DNA of 64,000 nt from Janthinobacterium tructae (GCF_006517255.1 NZ_CP041185.1:4836001-4900000), one strand, 5' to 3'. Numbered from the stretch's first letter, positions 21,097-29,857 are shown. Notes: generated by a model not told the origin, from the sequence alone. Numbers and translations: made by a program.

Positions 21097-22344
21097 TCAC
21101 CCCGCCATGCTGCGCAAGATCAATCCTGTGATGTAGGCGCCATAGGTGCCCAGCGCGTAGCCGAGCACGGCCAGCAGCACGCCGACCGGCGCCAGGGATG
21201 GGTGGAAGGCGCTGGCGATGACGGGGGCCGAGGCGGCGCCGCCGATGTTCGCTTGCGATCCCACGGCCATGAAGAACAGGGGCGCGCGTATCAGCTTGGC
21301 GACGAGCAGCATCAGGCCGCCATGCACGGCGATCCAGATCAGGCCCAGCAGGAACAGGAAAGGCTTGTCGAACAGGGCTTTCAAGTCCATGTGCATGCCG
21401 ATGGTGGCCACCAGCACGTACAGCATGGCCGAGCCGATGGTCGAGGCGCCCGCGCCTTCCAGGCTGCGCGCGCGGGTAAAGCTCAGCAGCAGGCCGAAGG
21501 TGGTGGCGAGCACGACGATCCAGAAGAAGTTCGATGTCAGGCTGTAATCCTGCAAGCGCCACTCGGCCGGCAGGGTGGCGATCCAGCTGATGATGGGGCC
21601 GGCCAGGAAGTGCGACAGGCCCGTCACGCCCAGGCCCACGCCGAGGATGATCATGATGTCGGTCAGGGTGGCGATGCGCGCGTGCTGGGCCCGATAACTT
21701 TCGATGCTGTCCTTGAGCGCATTGATGGCGGATAAATCCGCGCCGGTCCAGCGGTCGAAGGCCCCCGCACGGCCGGCCAGGAACAGCAGCACGGCCGTCC
21801 AGACGTTGGCCACCAGCACGTCGACAGCGACGAACTGGCCGAACAGCGTGGCATCGACTTCAAACACTTCCTTCATGGCCGCCTGGTTGGCGCCGCCGCC
21901 TATCCACGAACCGGCGACGGTGGTCATGCCGCGCCAGGTGTCGCCCGCCACCGTTTCCGGGTGGATCAAACGCAAGGCTTCGAACGAGACGAGGGCGCCC
22001 AGCATCACGCCGAGCGTTCCTGTGAGAAACATGATGATGGCCTTGGGGCCGAGGCGGATGATGCCGCCGAAATCGATGGCCACGCACAGCAGCACCAGCG
22101 CGCTGGGCAGCAGATAGTCGCGCGCCACGGCGTACAGGCCGGAGGCGTTGCCGTCGATGATGCCGAAGGTGTTGAGCAGCGCCGGGATCAGGTAGCACAT
22201 CAGCAGCGACGGGATATAGGTATAGAACTTTTTCCAGAAGCCGTCCGCGCGGGAGGCTGTCCAGAAGACGGCCCCCAGGGTCATGGCGAGCAGGCCGAGG
22301 ACGACGGCGTCGTTGGTGATGAGGGCGGTAGTGGCAGGTGGCAT
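21097..22344 (-). CDS. DUF819 family integral membrane protein
   Basis: A 415-residue polytopic inner-membrane protein with roughly 10-12 hydrophobic segments. It fits the DUF819 family (segments such as WRGMTTVAGSWIGGGANQAAMKE and SQANIGGAASAPVIASAF), which has been suggested to be transporter-like, related to sodium-dependent carriers. No substrate is known. Start ATG 22344 is preceded by GGAA at 8 nt; an upstream in-frame ATG would add 27 polar residues. It is transcribed towards gdhA with a strong hairpin between them. Confidence 0.88.
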   Translation of the reverse strand: MPPATTALITNDAVVLGLLAMTLGAVFWTASRADGFWKKFYTYIPSLLMCYLIPALLNTFGIIDGNASGLYAVARDYLLPSALVLLCVAIDFGGIIRLGPKAIIMFLTGTLGVMLGALVSFEALRLIHPETVAGDTWRGMTTVAGSWIGGGANQAAMKEVFEVDATLFGQFVAVDVLVANVWTAVLLFLAGRAGAFDRWTGADLSAINALKDSIESYRAQHARIATLTDIMIILGVGLGVTGLSHFLAGPIISWIATLPAEWRLQDYSLTSNFFWIVVLATTFGLLLSFTRARSLEGAGASTIGSAMLYVLVATIGMHMDLKALFDKPFLFLLGLIWIAVHGGLMLLVAKLIRAPLFFMAVGSQANIGGAASAPVIASAFHPSLAPVGVLLAVLGYALGTYGAYITGLILRSMAG

Positions 22345-22432
22345 CGGGGATTCCGGTGAACGTGTCAGGGACGCACCGGGTTCCGATAACGGCCCCGGGC
22401 GCAGGGTGGCCGTATCGTATAGCAATGTTGAG

Positions 22433-22453
22433 GCTTAAACAAATTGTTTAAGC
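22433..22453. promoter_or_regulatory. Palindrome upstream of DUF819 gene
   Basis: GCTTAAACAAATTGTTTAAGC is a perfect palindrome of nine paired bases around a 3-nt centre, about 90 nt upstream of the DUF819 start. It contrasts with the GC-rich surroundings. It may be a repressor operator for the DUF819 promoter. It is too AT-rich to act well as a terminator for the upstream trhP gene. Confidence 0.45.
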
Positions 22454-22528
22454 GGCGATGTGCGGATTTTTACTTGTCAAATCAAACACTTGCATACTGG
22501 CTCATCACCCCGCGCAGCAGACTGGCGG

Positions 22529-23890
22529 TTACAAATAGCGTGCCAGCAAGGCCTTGTCCAGCGCCCCGTCGAGTTCGATGTGCACGAAGTGGCCGCTGCC
22601 GGGCGCGACCTGGATCTCCTTGCCATCATCGCTGAGCATGCGGGCAATGGTGAAATCGCGGTTGCCGCCCGGATGCAGGGCCTCGATGCGGTCGCCCACG
22701 GCGAAGCGGTTTTTCACTTCCACCCTGGCCCAGCCGTCCGTCACGCCCAGCACGTCGCCCACGTACTGGCTGCGGTCCGCCTCGGACGCGCCGCGCATGT
22801 AGTTCTGGTGCGTTTGCGTGTGATGGCGCTGGTAAAAACCGTCCGTGTAGCCGCGGTTGGCCAGGCCTTGCAGCTGCCCCAGCAGGCTGATATCGAAAGG
22901 ACGGCCCGCCACGGCGTCATCGATGGCCTGGCGGTAGACTTGCGCCGTGCGCGCCGCGTAGTACAGCGACTTGGTGCGGCCCTCGACCTTCAGCGAATCG
23001 ACGCCGATCTTGACCAGGCGCTCGATATGCTCGACGGCGCGCAAGTCCTTCGAATTCATGATGTAAGTGCCGTGCTCGTCTTCGAGAATAGGCATCAGCT
23101 GGCCCGGGCGCTGGGCTTCTTCGATAAAGTAGGGCTGGTCGGCCAGCGGGTGGCGCGGCTGCTGGTGCAGGGCGGAAAACGCATTGTTGTCGGCCTCGGC
23201 CAGCGCCTGGTGAAATTCCAGCGGCACCACCTGCATGCCGCCCAGGTCACCGCTGGCGTCTTCCGAGGCATTTTTCACCTTGTAATCCCAGCGGCAGGAA
23301 TTGGTGCAGGTGCCCTGGTTCGGGTCGCGGTGATTGAAGTAGCCGGAGAGCAAACAGCGGCCCGAATAGGCGATGCACAGGGCGCCGTGGACGAACACCT
23401 CGAGCTCCATTTCCGGGCAGCGCTGGCGGATTTCCTCGATTTCGTCGAGCGACAGTTCGCGCGACAGAATCACGCGCGTCAGGCCCATGCGGTGCCAGAA
23501 CTTCACGTCGGCCCAGTTGACGGCATTCGCCTGCACCGACAAGTGCACGGGAATCTCCGGCCACTTGTCGCGCACCATCATGATCAGGCCGGGATCGGCC
23601 ATGATCAGCGCGTCCGGGCGCATGGCGATCACCGGTTCCATGTCGCGCAAATACGTTTTCAGCTTGGCGTTGTGGGCGAAGATGTTGCTGGCGACAAAGA
23701 ATTGCTTGCCGCGCGCATGCGCGCCATCAATTCCCTCCTGCAAGGCTTGCAAGGTTGAAAAATCGTTATTGCGCACGCGCAAACTGTAGCGCGGCTGGCC
23801 CGCGTAGACGGCGTCGGCGCCATAGTCGAAGGCGGCATGCATCTTGGCCAGTGAGCCGGCAGGCAGGAGAAGTTCGGGAGCGTGGCGCAT
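22529..23890 (-). CDS. trhP: tRNA 5-hydroxyuridine synthase TrhP (peptidase U32 family)
   Basis: A 453-residue U32-family protein, exactly the length I recall for E. coli YegQ/TrhP and matching it strongly (YGADAVYAGQPRYSLRVRNN, HLSVQANAVNWADVKFW, GLTRVILSRELSLDEIEEIR, DEHGTYIMNSKDLRA, KVEGRTKSLYYAARTAQVYR). TrhP makes 5-hydroxyuridine at position 34 of tRNAs with prephenate-dependent chemistry. The four Cys of the Fe-S cluster are visible in CIAYSGRCLLSGYFN and TCTNSCRW. Despite the family name it is not expected to be a peptidase. It sits alone on the minus strand. Confidence 0.93.
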   Translation of the reverse strand: MRHAPELLLPAGSLAKMHAAFDYGADAVYAGQPRYSLRVRNNDFSTLQALQEGIDGAHARGKQFFVASNIFAHNAKLKTYLRDMEPVIAMRPDALIMADPGLIMMVRDKWPEIPVHLSVQANAVNWADVKFWHRMGLTRVILSRELSLDEIEEIRQRCPEMELEVFVHGALCIAYSGRCLLSGYFNHRDPNQGTCTNSCRWDYKVKNASEDASGDLGGMQVVPLEFHQALAEADNNAFSALHQQPRHPLADQPYFIEEAQRPGQLMPILEDEHGTYIMNSKDLRAVEHIERLVKIGVDSLKVEGRTKSLYYAARTAQVYRQAIDDAVAGRPFDISLLGQLQGLANRGYTDGFYQRHHTQTHQNYMRGASEADRSQYVGDVLGVTDGWARVEVKNRFAVGDRIEALHPGGNRDFTIARMLSDDGKEIQVAPGSGHFVHIELDGALDKALLARYL

Positions 23891-24102
23891 GGGCGAGGGG
23901 CAAAGCCGGCCATTCTATGCGGGCTGGCGCCAGATTGCCTTGCCTTGGGTCAAGGGATTGGCATCCTGCGCCCGCCGACTTCCAGCCGGGGTGCCCTTGG
24001 GCCATCAGGGCGAAAGGCACGGCGCCGGCCCTGCCGTCGCTGGCATGGACGCCAAGGCTGGCCTTGCAAGGACTTGCCGCTGGCAAATCCTTGCTTGGTG
24101 AC

Positions 24103-24822
24103 TCAGGCCTGCTGCTTGCGTTTGCGCATGCGCAGGAAGCCCAGCATGCCCAGGCCCATGCCCAGCATCATGTACGTGCCGGGTTCCGGCACGGCGGAGG
24201 TGATGTTCACGGTGTCGATGCCGATGAAGTTCGAGTTATTGCCATTCGGACCGCCGTCGCCCACCAGGTAGCGGAAGGCCAGGGCACCAGTGGTCGCGTT
24301 CGACAAGCCGCTCAAGGTAACGCTGTATTGCGTCCACGTTTCCGGATAGCCGAACAGGCCCAGGCTCGGGTTTACGCTCAGCAGTAGCGTCGAGAAGGTG
24401 CCCACGCTGCCGGCGCTGTTGCCGACATCGGTACCGCCGACATTGCTGAAGCGCACTTCCAGGTTATCCGGAAAGAACGACATATCCTCCGTGCGGGTAA
24501 AGAAGGACAGCGTGTCGCCATTGCGGTAAGTCGAGGTGGGCAAGATCAGCCAGGTGCTGATGTCGGACACGCTACTGCCATTATTGAAGTTGGCTGCCAG
24601 ATAGGAGTTGGCTGCGCCTTGATGCGCGTCGAACACCGTTGGGTTGCCCTGGAACCAGCTGGTCGAACCTGCAGGCGAACTCAGGTTGTTCACGGTCCAG
24701 CCAGCGGGAAGGCCCTCATCGAAATTTTCAGTCAATGCATCGGCTGAGGCAGTGCTGCTAAGGCTTAAGGCCAGGGTCAGGGCAAGCGTGGAAACCAACG
24801 TGGATTTGAACGTGACAGACAT
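24103..24822 (-). CDS. PEP-CTERM protein with choice-of-anchor J-type domain
   Basis: A 239-residue exported protein. The signal peptide ends near STASADA; the body has the choice-of-anchor J / cleaved-adhesin pattern (FDEGLPAGWTVNNLSSPAGS, WFQGNP, STWLILPTSTYRNGDTLSFF). The C-terminus is a typical exosortase signal: AVPEPGTYMMLGMGLGMLGF, then basic RMRKRKQ. It is expected to be sorted by an XrtA-type exosortase, not encoded here. GGAGG precedes two adjacent ATG codons; I chose the second because its 6-nt spacing is better. It is one of two PEP-CTERM proteins in the window. Confidence 0.9.
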   Translation of the reverse strand: MSVTFKSTLVSTLALTLALSLSSTASADALTENFDEGLPAGWTVNNLSSPAGSTSWFQGNPTVFDAHQGAANSYLAANFNNGSSVSDISTWLILPTSTYRNGDTLSFFTRTEDMSFFPDNLEVRFSNVGGTDVGNSAGSVGTFSTLLLSVNPSLGLFGYPETWTQYSVTLSGLSNATTGALAFRYLVGDGGPNGNNSNFIGIDTVNITSAVPEPGTYMMLGMGLGMLGFLRMRKRKQQA

Positions 24823-25007
24823 CATGAACCTCCATCAAGGAATAGTGGAAAAGCGTAGTAACGCGTGTGGGCGTTGCAACCAAGATAACACTATTATTGG
24901 TAAAATTGCTAACAATAAATGCAACTATCACTATCTGTTTTTATGCGCAGCTTCATCGGCCTGCGTGAGACAGGCGCGGGCAAGGAAAAGCATGTTGTCA
25001 AAATGAT

Positions 25008-25031
25008 AGTGCCAACCGGAGGGCTGGCACT
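25008..25031. terminator. Weak hairpin after fadE
   Basis: AGTGCCAACC-GGAG-GGCTGGCACT, one mismatch in the stem, lies about 75 nt beyond the fadE stop on the minus strand. The following T tract is poor, so this is a candidate only. The rest of the 283-nt gap (24823-25105) holds a short AT-rich stretch and no gene that I can support. Confidence 0.45.
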
Positions 25032-25105
25032 GTTGAAGGTCAGGCACTGCCTGGTGGTCTTGGGCGGTATCGTCCGAGAGCCTGGCCCTGTGAGGAGCGT
25101 CCTGC

Positions 25106-27475
25106 CTATGCCGCGAGACTGCCGCCCGCAGGACTGTTGCCGCCGGCGCCGTATGCAAAGGCGCGGCCTGCGAGCGACGCGGCCGGTGGAAAATCGTCGA
25201 CCTGGATCAAGCCATCGACCAGGCGCGCGTATTCCAGCAAGGTATTGTGATCCTGGCCGCTGACGGTGCCTGCCGCCTTGGCTGCAGCCAGCCATTGCTG
25301 CATGGCGGACAGGCTTTGCGGCAGGTGCCGCAGGGCCGCGCCTTCGGGCGTATCTTTCAGGCGCTTTTCGATGTGCAGCACGTCGGGCAGCAAGGCCAGT
25401 GCCCGCTCGGCGCAAGCCACGGGATCCGCCGCGTCGCTGGCCACATGGCCGTCGGCCAGCAGGCGCTCGCGGTCGGCGCCCGGCGTTTGCAGGGCCAGCG
25501 CCACTTCACTGCCCAGTTCGTCGGACGGCGGACGATGGGGCAGGCCAAACGGGAACAGCAAGGTGCGCAGCAGCACGGCCAGCACGCGCGCGGGGAAATT
25601 GTCGAGCACGCCCGTCAAGCCCTGCTGCGCCTTGACCAGCGCATCTTGCAGCGACCAGTGCACATAGGGCAGGTCGGCGGCCAAACGGCCATCGTCCTCG
25701 TAGCGCTTCAGCACGGACGAAGCCAGGTACAGCTGCGCCAGCACGTCGCCCAGGCGCGCGGACAGCCGTTCGCGGCGCTTGAGTTCGCCACCGAGCACGA
25801 ACATCGACATATCCGTCATGACGGCAAACGCCGTCGACAGCCGCGTCAACGCGCGGTAGTAGGGGGCCAGTGCGGGCGCGCCGGCGTCGGGCACGGCCGC
25901 CAGGCGCGCGCCGCCCAGTCCGTACCACAGCCCTCTGGCCAGGTTGCCCAGCACAAAGCCTACGTGGCCGAAGAAGGCAGCGTCAAAATCGCGCACGGCC
26001 TTGCGACAGTCGCTTTCGCTGACGGCGGCCATTTCCCTGAGTACATACGGGTGCGCGCGGATGGCCCCCTGGCCGAAGATGATCAGGCTGCGCGTGAGGA
26101 TGTTGGCGCCTTCGACGGTGATCGCGATGGGGATTTGCTGGTAGGCGCTGGCGAGGAAATTGTTCGGCCCCACGCAGATCCCCTTGCCGCCGAGAATGTC
26201 CATGCCGTCATTGACGAGCGCACGTCCCCGTTCCGTGACGTGGTATTTGACGATGGCGGAAATGACGGCCGGCTTTTCGCCCAGGTCGACGGCGTGCGCG
26301 GCCAGGGTGCGGGCCGCGTCCATCAGGTACAGGTTGGCGCCCATGCGTGCCAGCGCTTCCTGCACCCCCTCGAACTTGCCGATCGGCATGTTGAACTGGC
26401 GCCGCACGGCCGCGTACGCGCCGGTGCCGCGCACGGCCATCTTGCCCATGCCCACGCTGGACGAGGGCAGAGAGATGGCGCGCCCCGCCGCCAGGCATTC
26501 CATCAGCATGCGCCATCCTTTACCCACTTGCGCCTGGCCGCCGATGACCCAGTCGATGGGGATGAAGACATCGTTGCCGGACGTGGGGCCGTTCTGGAAT
26601 GCGGCGTTCAATGGGTGATGGCGCCGGCCGATCACCACGCCGTCGTGACTGGCGGGGATCAGGGCGCAGGTGATGCCCGGTGCATCGTTGTCGGAGAGTA
26701 AATGTTCGGGGTCGCTGGTCTGGAATGCCAGGCCCAGCAAGGTCGCCACGGGCGCCAGGGTGATGTAGCGCTTGTTCCAGCTGAGGCGGAAACCCAGGGT
26801 GGCGCGCCCTTCATGCATGCCCATGCACACCACGCCCAGGTCGGGAATGGCGGCCGCGTCGGAACCCGCATACGGACTGGTGAGGGCAAAGCAGGGAATC
26901 TCGGTGCCGGCGGCCAATCGCGGCAGATAGTAATCTTTCTGGGCGTCGGTGCCGTAGTGCAGCAGCAGTTCGGCCGGTCCCAGCGAATTGGGCACCATCA
27001 CGCTGACAGCCAGCGCCGAGCAGCGGCTCGACAGTTTCATCACCACCTGCGAATGCATGTAGGCGGAGAACTGTTTGCCGCCATATTGTTTCGGGATGAT
27101 CATGCCGAGGAAACCCTGGCTTTTCATGTAGGCCCAGGCTTGCGGTGGCAAGTCGAGTTGCTGCTGCGTTTCCCAGTCGTTGACCAATTCGCACAGGCGC
27201 TCGACGTCATGCTCAAGAAAGTGGCGCTCTTCGGCCGTGAGTGTGGCGCGGCCATACGCGAGCAGTTTTGTCCAGTCGGGCCGGCCGGAAAACAGGTCGG
27301 CATCCCACCATGTGGTACCTGCCTCGAGGGCGTCGCGTTCCGTGTCGGACATCGTTGGCAGGATGCGCTTGAACAGGGCCAGCAGGCGCGGAGCAAGCAG
27401 GGCGCGGCGCACGGGGCCGGGCGCGAACAGTGCAAGCAGGCCCAGCAGGGCCACCATCAGTATGATCGTCAGCAT
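25106..27475 (-). CDS. fadE: Acyl-CoA dehydrogenase FadE
   Basis: A 789-residue FadE-type acyl-CoA dehydrogenase, the large bacterial form that does the first oxidation step of fatty acid beta-oxidation. It matches E. coli FadE closely in memory: DALEAGTTWWDADLFSGRPDW, WNKRYITLAPVATLLGLAF, IPIDWVIGGQAQVGKGWRML, VEGANILTRSLIIFGQGAIR, RRERLSARLGDVLAQLYLAS. The N-terminus is a hydrophobic membrane segment, as in E. coli, followed by the catalytic dehydrogenase domains and the FadE-specific C-terminal domain. No beta-oxidation partner is adjacent. Confidence 0.95.
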   Translation of the reverse strand: MLTIILMVALLGLLALFAPGPVRRALLAPRLLALFKRILPTMSDTERDALEAGTTWWDADLFSGRPDWTKLLAYGRATLTAEERHFLEHDVERLCELVNDWETQQQLDLPPQAWAYMKSQGFLGMIIPKQYGGKQFSAYMHSQVVMKLSSRCSALAVSVMVPNSLGPAELLLHYGTDAQKDYYLPRLAAGTEIPCFALTSPYAGSDAAAIPDLGVVCMGMHEGRATLGFRLSWNKRYITLAPVATLLGLAFQTSDPEHLLSDNDAPGITCALIPASHDGVVIGRRHHPLNAAFQNGPTSGNDVFIPIDWVIGGQAQVGKGWRMLMECLAAGRAISLPSSSVGMGKMAVRGTGAYAAVRRQFNMPIGKFEGVQEALARMGANLYLMDAARTLAAHAVDLGEKPAVISAIVKYHVTERGRALVNDGMDILGGKGICVGPNNFLASAYQQIPIAITVEGANILTRSLIIFGQGAIRAHPYVLREMAAVSESDCRKAVRDFDAAFFGHVGFVLGNLARGLWYGLGGARLAAVPDAGAPALAPYYRALTRLSTAFAVMTDMSMFVLGGELKRRERLSARLGDVLAQLYLASSVLKRYEDDGRLAADLPYVHWSLQDALVKAQQGLTGVLDNFPARVLAVLLRTLLFPFGLPHRPPSDELGSEVALALQTPGADRERLLADGHVASDAADPVACAERALALLPDVLHIEKRLKDTPEGAALRHLPQSLSAMQQWLAAAKAAGTVSGQDHNTLLEYARLVDGLIQVDDFPPAASLAGRAFAYGAGGNSPAGGSLAA

Positions 27476-27547
27476 GCGATATCTCCCATTGAATAGGGAC
27501 AGGATAGGCTGATGCGGCCGATGTTACTGTGCGGTACAGCGCATACG

Positions 27548-27578
27548 CACAACGCCAACCGCAGGGGTTGGCGTTGTG
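27548..27578. terminator. Hairpin between collagen-like gene and fadE
   Basis: CACAACGCCAACC-N5-GGTTGGCGTTGTG has a 13-bp perfect stem. It lies 20 nt past the collagen-like gene stop on the minus strand, before fadE. There is no U tract on either side, so it may be a processing or attenuating hairpin rather than a full terminator. The stem base CAACGCC recurs at 21045 and 39286. Confidence 0.55.
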
Positions 27579-27597
27579 GTGTCCGGAGTCGCTCGGA

Positions 27598-27930
27598 TTA
27601 GCGTGGTGGAACGACAATCACCGTATCGCCCGTCTTGCCCTTGGCGCCCGTGTCGCCTTTGGCGCCTGCATCGCCAGCAGTGCCAGCGTCGCCCTTGGCG
27701 CCATCGTTGCCTTGCATGCCGCTGTCGCCGGTCTGGCCCGTGGCGCCGGTGGCACCCGTCGCGCCGGCAGGGGCTTCAGCGCCCTTGGCACCGGTAGCGC
27801 CGGCAGGACCAGGCGCGCCGGCAGGGCCGGGAACGACTTGCACGACGGTAGGCGCGGGTGGCGTTTCGCGCTGGCAAGCGGTCAAGGCGAGGGTAGAGGC
27901 GAGCGCGAGCAATATCAGGGTAGGTTTCAT
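27598..27930 (-). CDS. Small lipoprotein with collagen-like Gly-X-Y repeats
   Basis: A 110-residue exported protein. The N-terminus is a lipoprotein signal peptide with lipobox LTAC, so Cys19 or so should be lipidated. After about 15 residues it enters a run of some 20 Gly-X-Y triplets (PGPAGAPGPAGATGAKG, then GATGATGATGQTGDSG, GDAGAKGDTGAKGKTGD), interrupted once, ending in VIVVPPR. Such repeats can form a collagen-like triple helix, here tethered to a membrane. It has no adhesin head domain, unlike larger bacterial collagen-like proteins. Function unknown. Confidence 0.85.
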   Translation of the reverse strand: MKPTLILLALASTLALTACQRETPPAPTVVQVVPGPAGAPGPAGATGAKGAEAPAGATGATGATGQTGDSGMQGNDGAKGDAGTAGDAGAKGDTGAKGKTGDTVIVVPPR

Positions 27931-28167
27931 GATGCATCCTTTGGCAGTGTGCCGTTATGTACGGAACGGCTCGACGGCGTCGGGCGCGAGTTTCGCATGG
28001 CGGTATGGCGGGGAGAGCTGACCAGGCGACCCGTCTGCCGCGTCGCGCAGGGCGCTGGCGGCGGGAAGGGTGTGTGGTCTGCCTGCAGCATGGGCTCTTG
28101 GGCGGCGGCTGTCCGTACGTTTGCGTACACAGCGGTGGGGTGAGGGAAGTTTTGTGCAAAGGAAAAC

Positions 28168-28195
28168 AAAAAAGCCACCCGAAGGTGGCTTTTTT
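28168..28195. terminator. Bidirectional terminator beside tRNA-Phe
   Basis: AAAAAAGCCACC-CGAA-GGTGGCTTTTTT is symmetric, with an A tract and a T tract around a GC stem, so it can stop transcription from both sides. It directly follows the tRNA-Phe gene on the minus strand. Confidence 0.93.
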
Positions 28196-28215
28196 GCTAT
28201 GTACTGCTGAATTCT

Positions 28216-28291
28216 TGGTGGCCCGGGGCGGAATCGAACCACCGACACAAGGATTTTCAATCCTCTGCTCTACCGACTGAGCTACCAGGCC
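28216..28291 (-). tRNA. tRNA-Phe (GAA), copy 1
   Basis: A 76-nt tRNA with acceptor stem GGCCTGG/CCGGGCC, discriminator A and encoded CCA. The anticodon loop reads TTGAAAA, so the anticodon is GAA (Phe). The T loop (GGTTCGATTCC) and D arm (GCTCAGTCGGTAGAGC) are standard. It is identical to the copy at 39328 and shares its upstream promoter element. Confidence 0.97.
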
Positions 28292-28301
28292 AAGGCGGCG
28301 A

Positions 28302-28307
28302 ATTATA
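28302..28307 (-). promoter_or_regulatory. -10 element of tRNA-Phe copy 1
   Basis: A perfect TATAAT on the minus strand lies 10 nt upstream of the tRNA 5' end, so transcription would begin close to the mature end. No good -35 was found at the usual distance. Confidence 0.6.
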
Positions 28308-28410
28308 GCAGAAAGACTTTCCACCTGACCAGAGCTAGCTGTGTTCAAATGCAACAGATGGCCAAAACATGGTGTTTTGGCATCCTTGTATGACCTGAAG
28401 GGATGTGGCG

Positions 28411-29181
28411 ATGCAGCGATGTATGGGAGTGCAAGGCCTGGCGGCTGTGGGCTTGTTCAGTTTGTTTTGCGGTACGGCGCGGGCCGATGGCCTGGCTGAT
28501 CTGAATGCGGCGCTGGCGCGTTTGCAGGGCCAGATGCCGATCAAGGCGCAGGTCGAATCGAAAACCTGGCGCCGCGAGGGCGAGGGCAAGACGGCGGAAG
28601 ACGATAGCGGCCAGGCCACGGTGGCTGTCGAGGGCGGGCCGGCGGGCTTGCAGGTGCTCTACAGTAAGGAGGTGCTGGCGAAAGTGGAAGCCGAGCAGCG
28701 TGCCAGGGTGAAAGATCCGAAGGTCAAGACGCCGATCGGCTTTGCGCTGGGAGAAATGAAGGCGACGGAGCTGCGTTCCATGGTGTCGGCGGCGGACGCC
28801 CTGTCGCGCGAAATCGAGGAAGCCGTGTTCAGCGGCGAGAAGATGGATAACTACAAGGGCAAGCCGGCGCGCCTGCTCAGCTTTACCTTGTCGCTCGACA
28901 AGGTGCCGGAAAAGGACCGCAAGTATGTGAAGAAGTTCGAAGGCGGCATCGAGGTGTGGATCGCCGCCGACGGCACGCCGCTGGCCAGCCATTTCCACTT
29001 TGACGTGAGCGGGCGCGCTTTCGTCGTCATCAGCTTTACGCAAAAGACGGACGAGACGCGCCAGTATGGCGTCAGCGGCGACCATTTATTGCTGCTGCGC
29101 AAGGAAAGCAAGAATGCCACCTCGGGCGCGGGCGAGAAGGTAGAAAGCAAAATTATCAAGACCTTGCAGCTGCAGTCCTGA
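28411..29181 (+). CDS. Exported hypothetical protein
   Basis: A 256-residue protein. The start at ATG 28411 is supported by GGGA at 7 nt; an in-frame GTG two codons earlier is possible. The N-terminus is a signal peptide ending near GTARADG, so it is periplasmic or secreted. The rest is charged and Lys/Glu-rich, with one conserved-looking region (WIAADGTPLASHFHFDVSGRA). I see no known domain or catalytic motif and do not recognise a family. The gene is convergent with a small lipoprotein gene, and a terminator lies between them. Confidence 0.7.
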   Translation: MQRCMGVQGLAAVGLFSLFCGTARADGLADLNAALARLQGQMPIKAQVESKTWRREGEGKTAEDDSGQATVAVEGGPAGLQVLYSKEVLAKVEAEQRARVKDPKVKTPIGFALGEMKATELRSMVSAADALSREIEEAVFSGEKMDNYKGKPARLLSFTLSLDKVPEKDRKYVKKFEGGIEVWIAADGTPLASHFHFDVSGRAFVVISFTQKTDETRQYGVSGDHLLLLRKESKNATSGAGEKVESKIIKTLQLQS

Positions 29182-29201
29182 CCTGTTGCAGAACCCCCCA
29201 G

Positions 29202-29225
29202 GCCGCTGATTCAGCGGCTTTTTTT
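29202..29225. terminator. Intrinsic terminator after hypothetical gene
   Basis: GCCGCTGA-T-TCAGCGGC is followed by seven T on the plus strand. It ends at the 3' end of the convergent lipoprotein gene and stops transcription from the plus-strand gene. Confidence 0.9.
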
Positions 29226-29649
29226 ACATCGCCGAGCTGCCGCCCAGGCCGCTCTTTTGCAGCACGCAGCGTCCCGCTTCGCAGGTGGCGCCCGGGTCCG
29301 TGACGATGGAGCAGGTCGACATCATGCCGTCCGCCTGCTGCTGCTTGCGGCTCGCCTCGGCTTGCGCTTGGGTCAGTGCCTTGAGTTTCTTGCCGTCATA
29401 GTCCTTGCTGGACCAGGCCAGGTAGCGCTCGGGTCCGCCGCAGGCCTTGGCGCCGATGGCGATAGTCTGGCATTGCTGCGTGGAATCGCAGGCGGCGGCG
29501 CCCACCTCCGCCTGGATTTGCGCCAGCAAGCTGGCATTGCCGGGGGCGGGCGGCGCATCTTGTGCGGGGGCGCTGCCGCAGGCACTGGTGACCAGCAGCA
29601 GGATGGCGGCGCACGCGGCGCGTAGGACGGAGTAGGTTGGTGTTTGCAT
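29224..29649 (-). CDS. Small lipoprotein with conserved Cys residues
   Basis: A 141-residue lipoprotein. The signal peptide ends in the lipobox TSAC, so the mature protein is membrane-tethered. The mature part has six further Cys in pairs (ACDSTQQC, ACGGPERYLAW, STCS...CEAGRC), which suggests disulfides in the periplasm. A long stretch with QAQAEASRKQQQADG is likely helical. I do not recognise the family. ATG 29649 was chosen because the signal peptide begins there; an ATG six codons earlier is in frame. It ends at the terminator of the convergent gene. Confidence 0.7.
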   Translation of the reverse strand: MQTPTYSVLRAACAAILLLVTSACGSAPAQDAPPAPGNASLLAQIQAEVGAAACDSTQQCQTIAIGAKACGGPERYLAWSSKDYDGKKLKALTQAQAEASRKQQQADGMMSTCSIVTDPGATCEAGRCVLQKSGLGGSSAM

Positions 29650-29745
29650 GCCTTCATCATGTGCCACGCTTGCCCAAATGGCAAGCGCGATTCGCGCGCT
29701 GGACTATCCTTGATCCCCGTCATTTTCATTGCCAAGCAGTCAAAG

Positions 29746-29759
29746 TTAATATAAATCAA
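29746..29759 (+). promoter_or_regulatory. FNR/ANR-like box upstream of cytochrome c peroxidase
   Basis: TTAATATAAATCAA matches the FNR/ANR consensus TTGAT-N4-ATCAA with one mismatch (TTAAT). It lies 98 nt upstream of the di-haem peroxidase start. I could not place a good -10 at the ideal distance, so its position is not decisive. Confidence 0.5.
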
Positions 29760-29857
29760 CATCCAACTAGCGATGTACGGGTGGCAACCGGGCCGGTGCG
29801 CTGCATTCCCGCGCCGGCGCGTGCCGCCGATTCGGGAATGTTTCCAGGAGTTAGACT

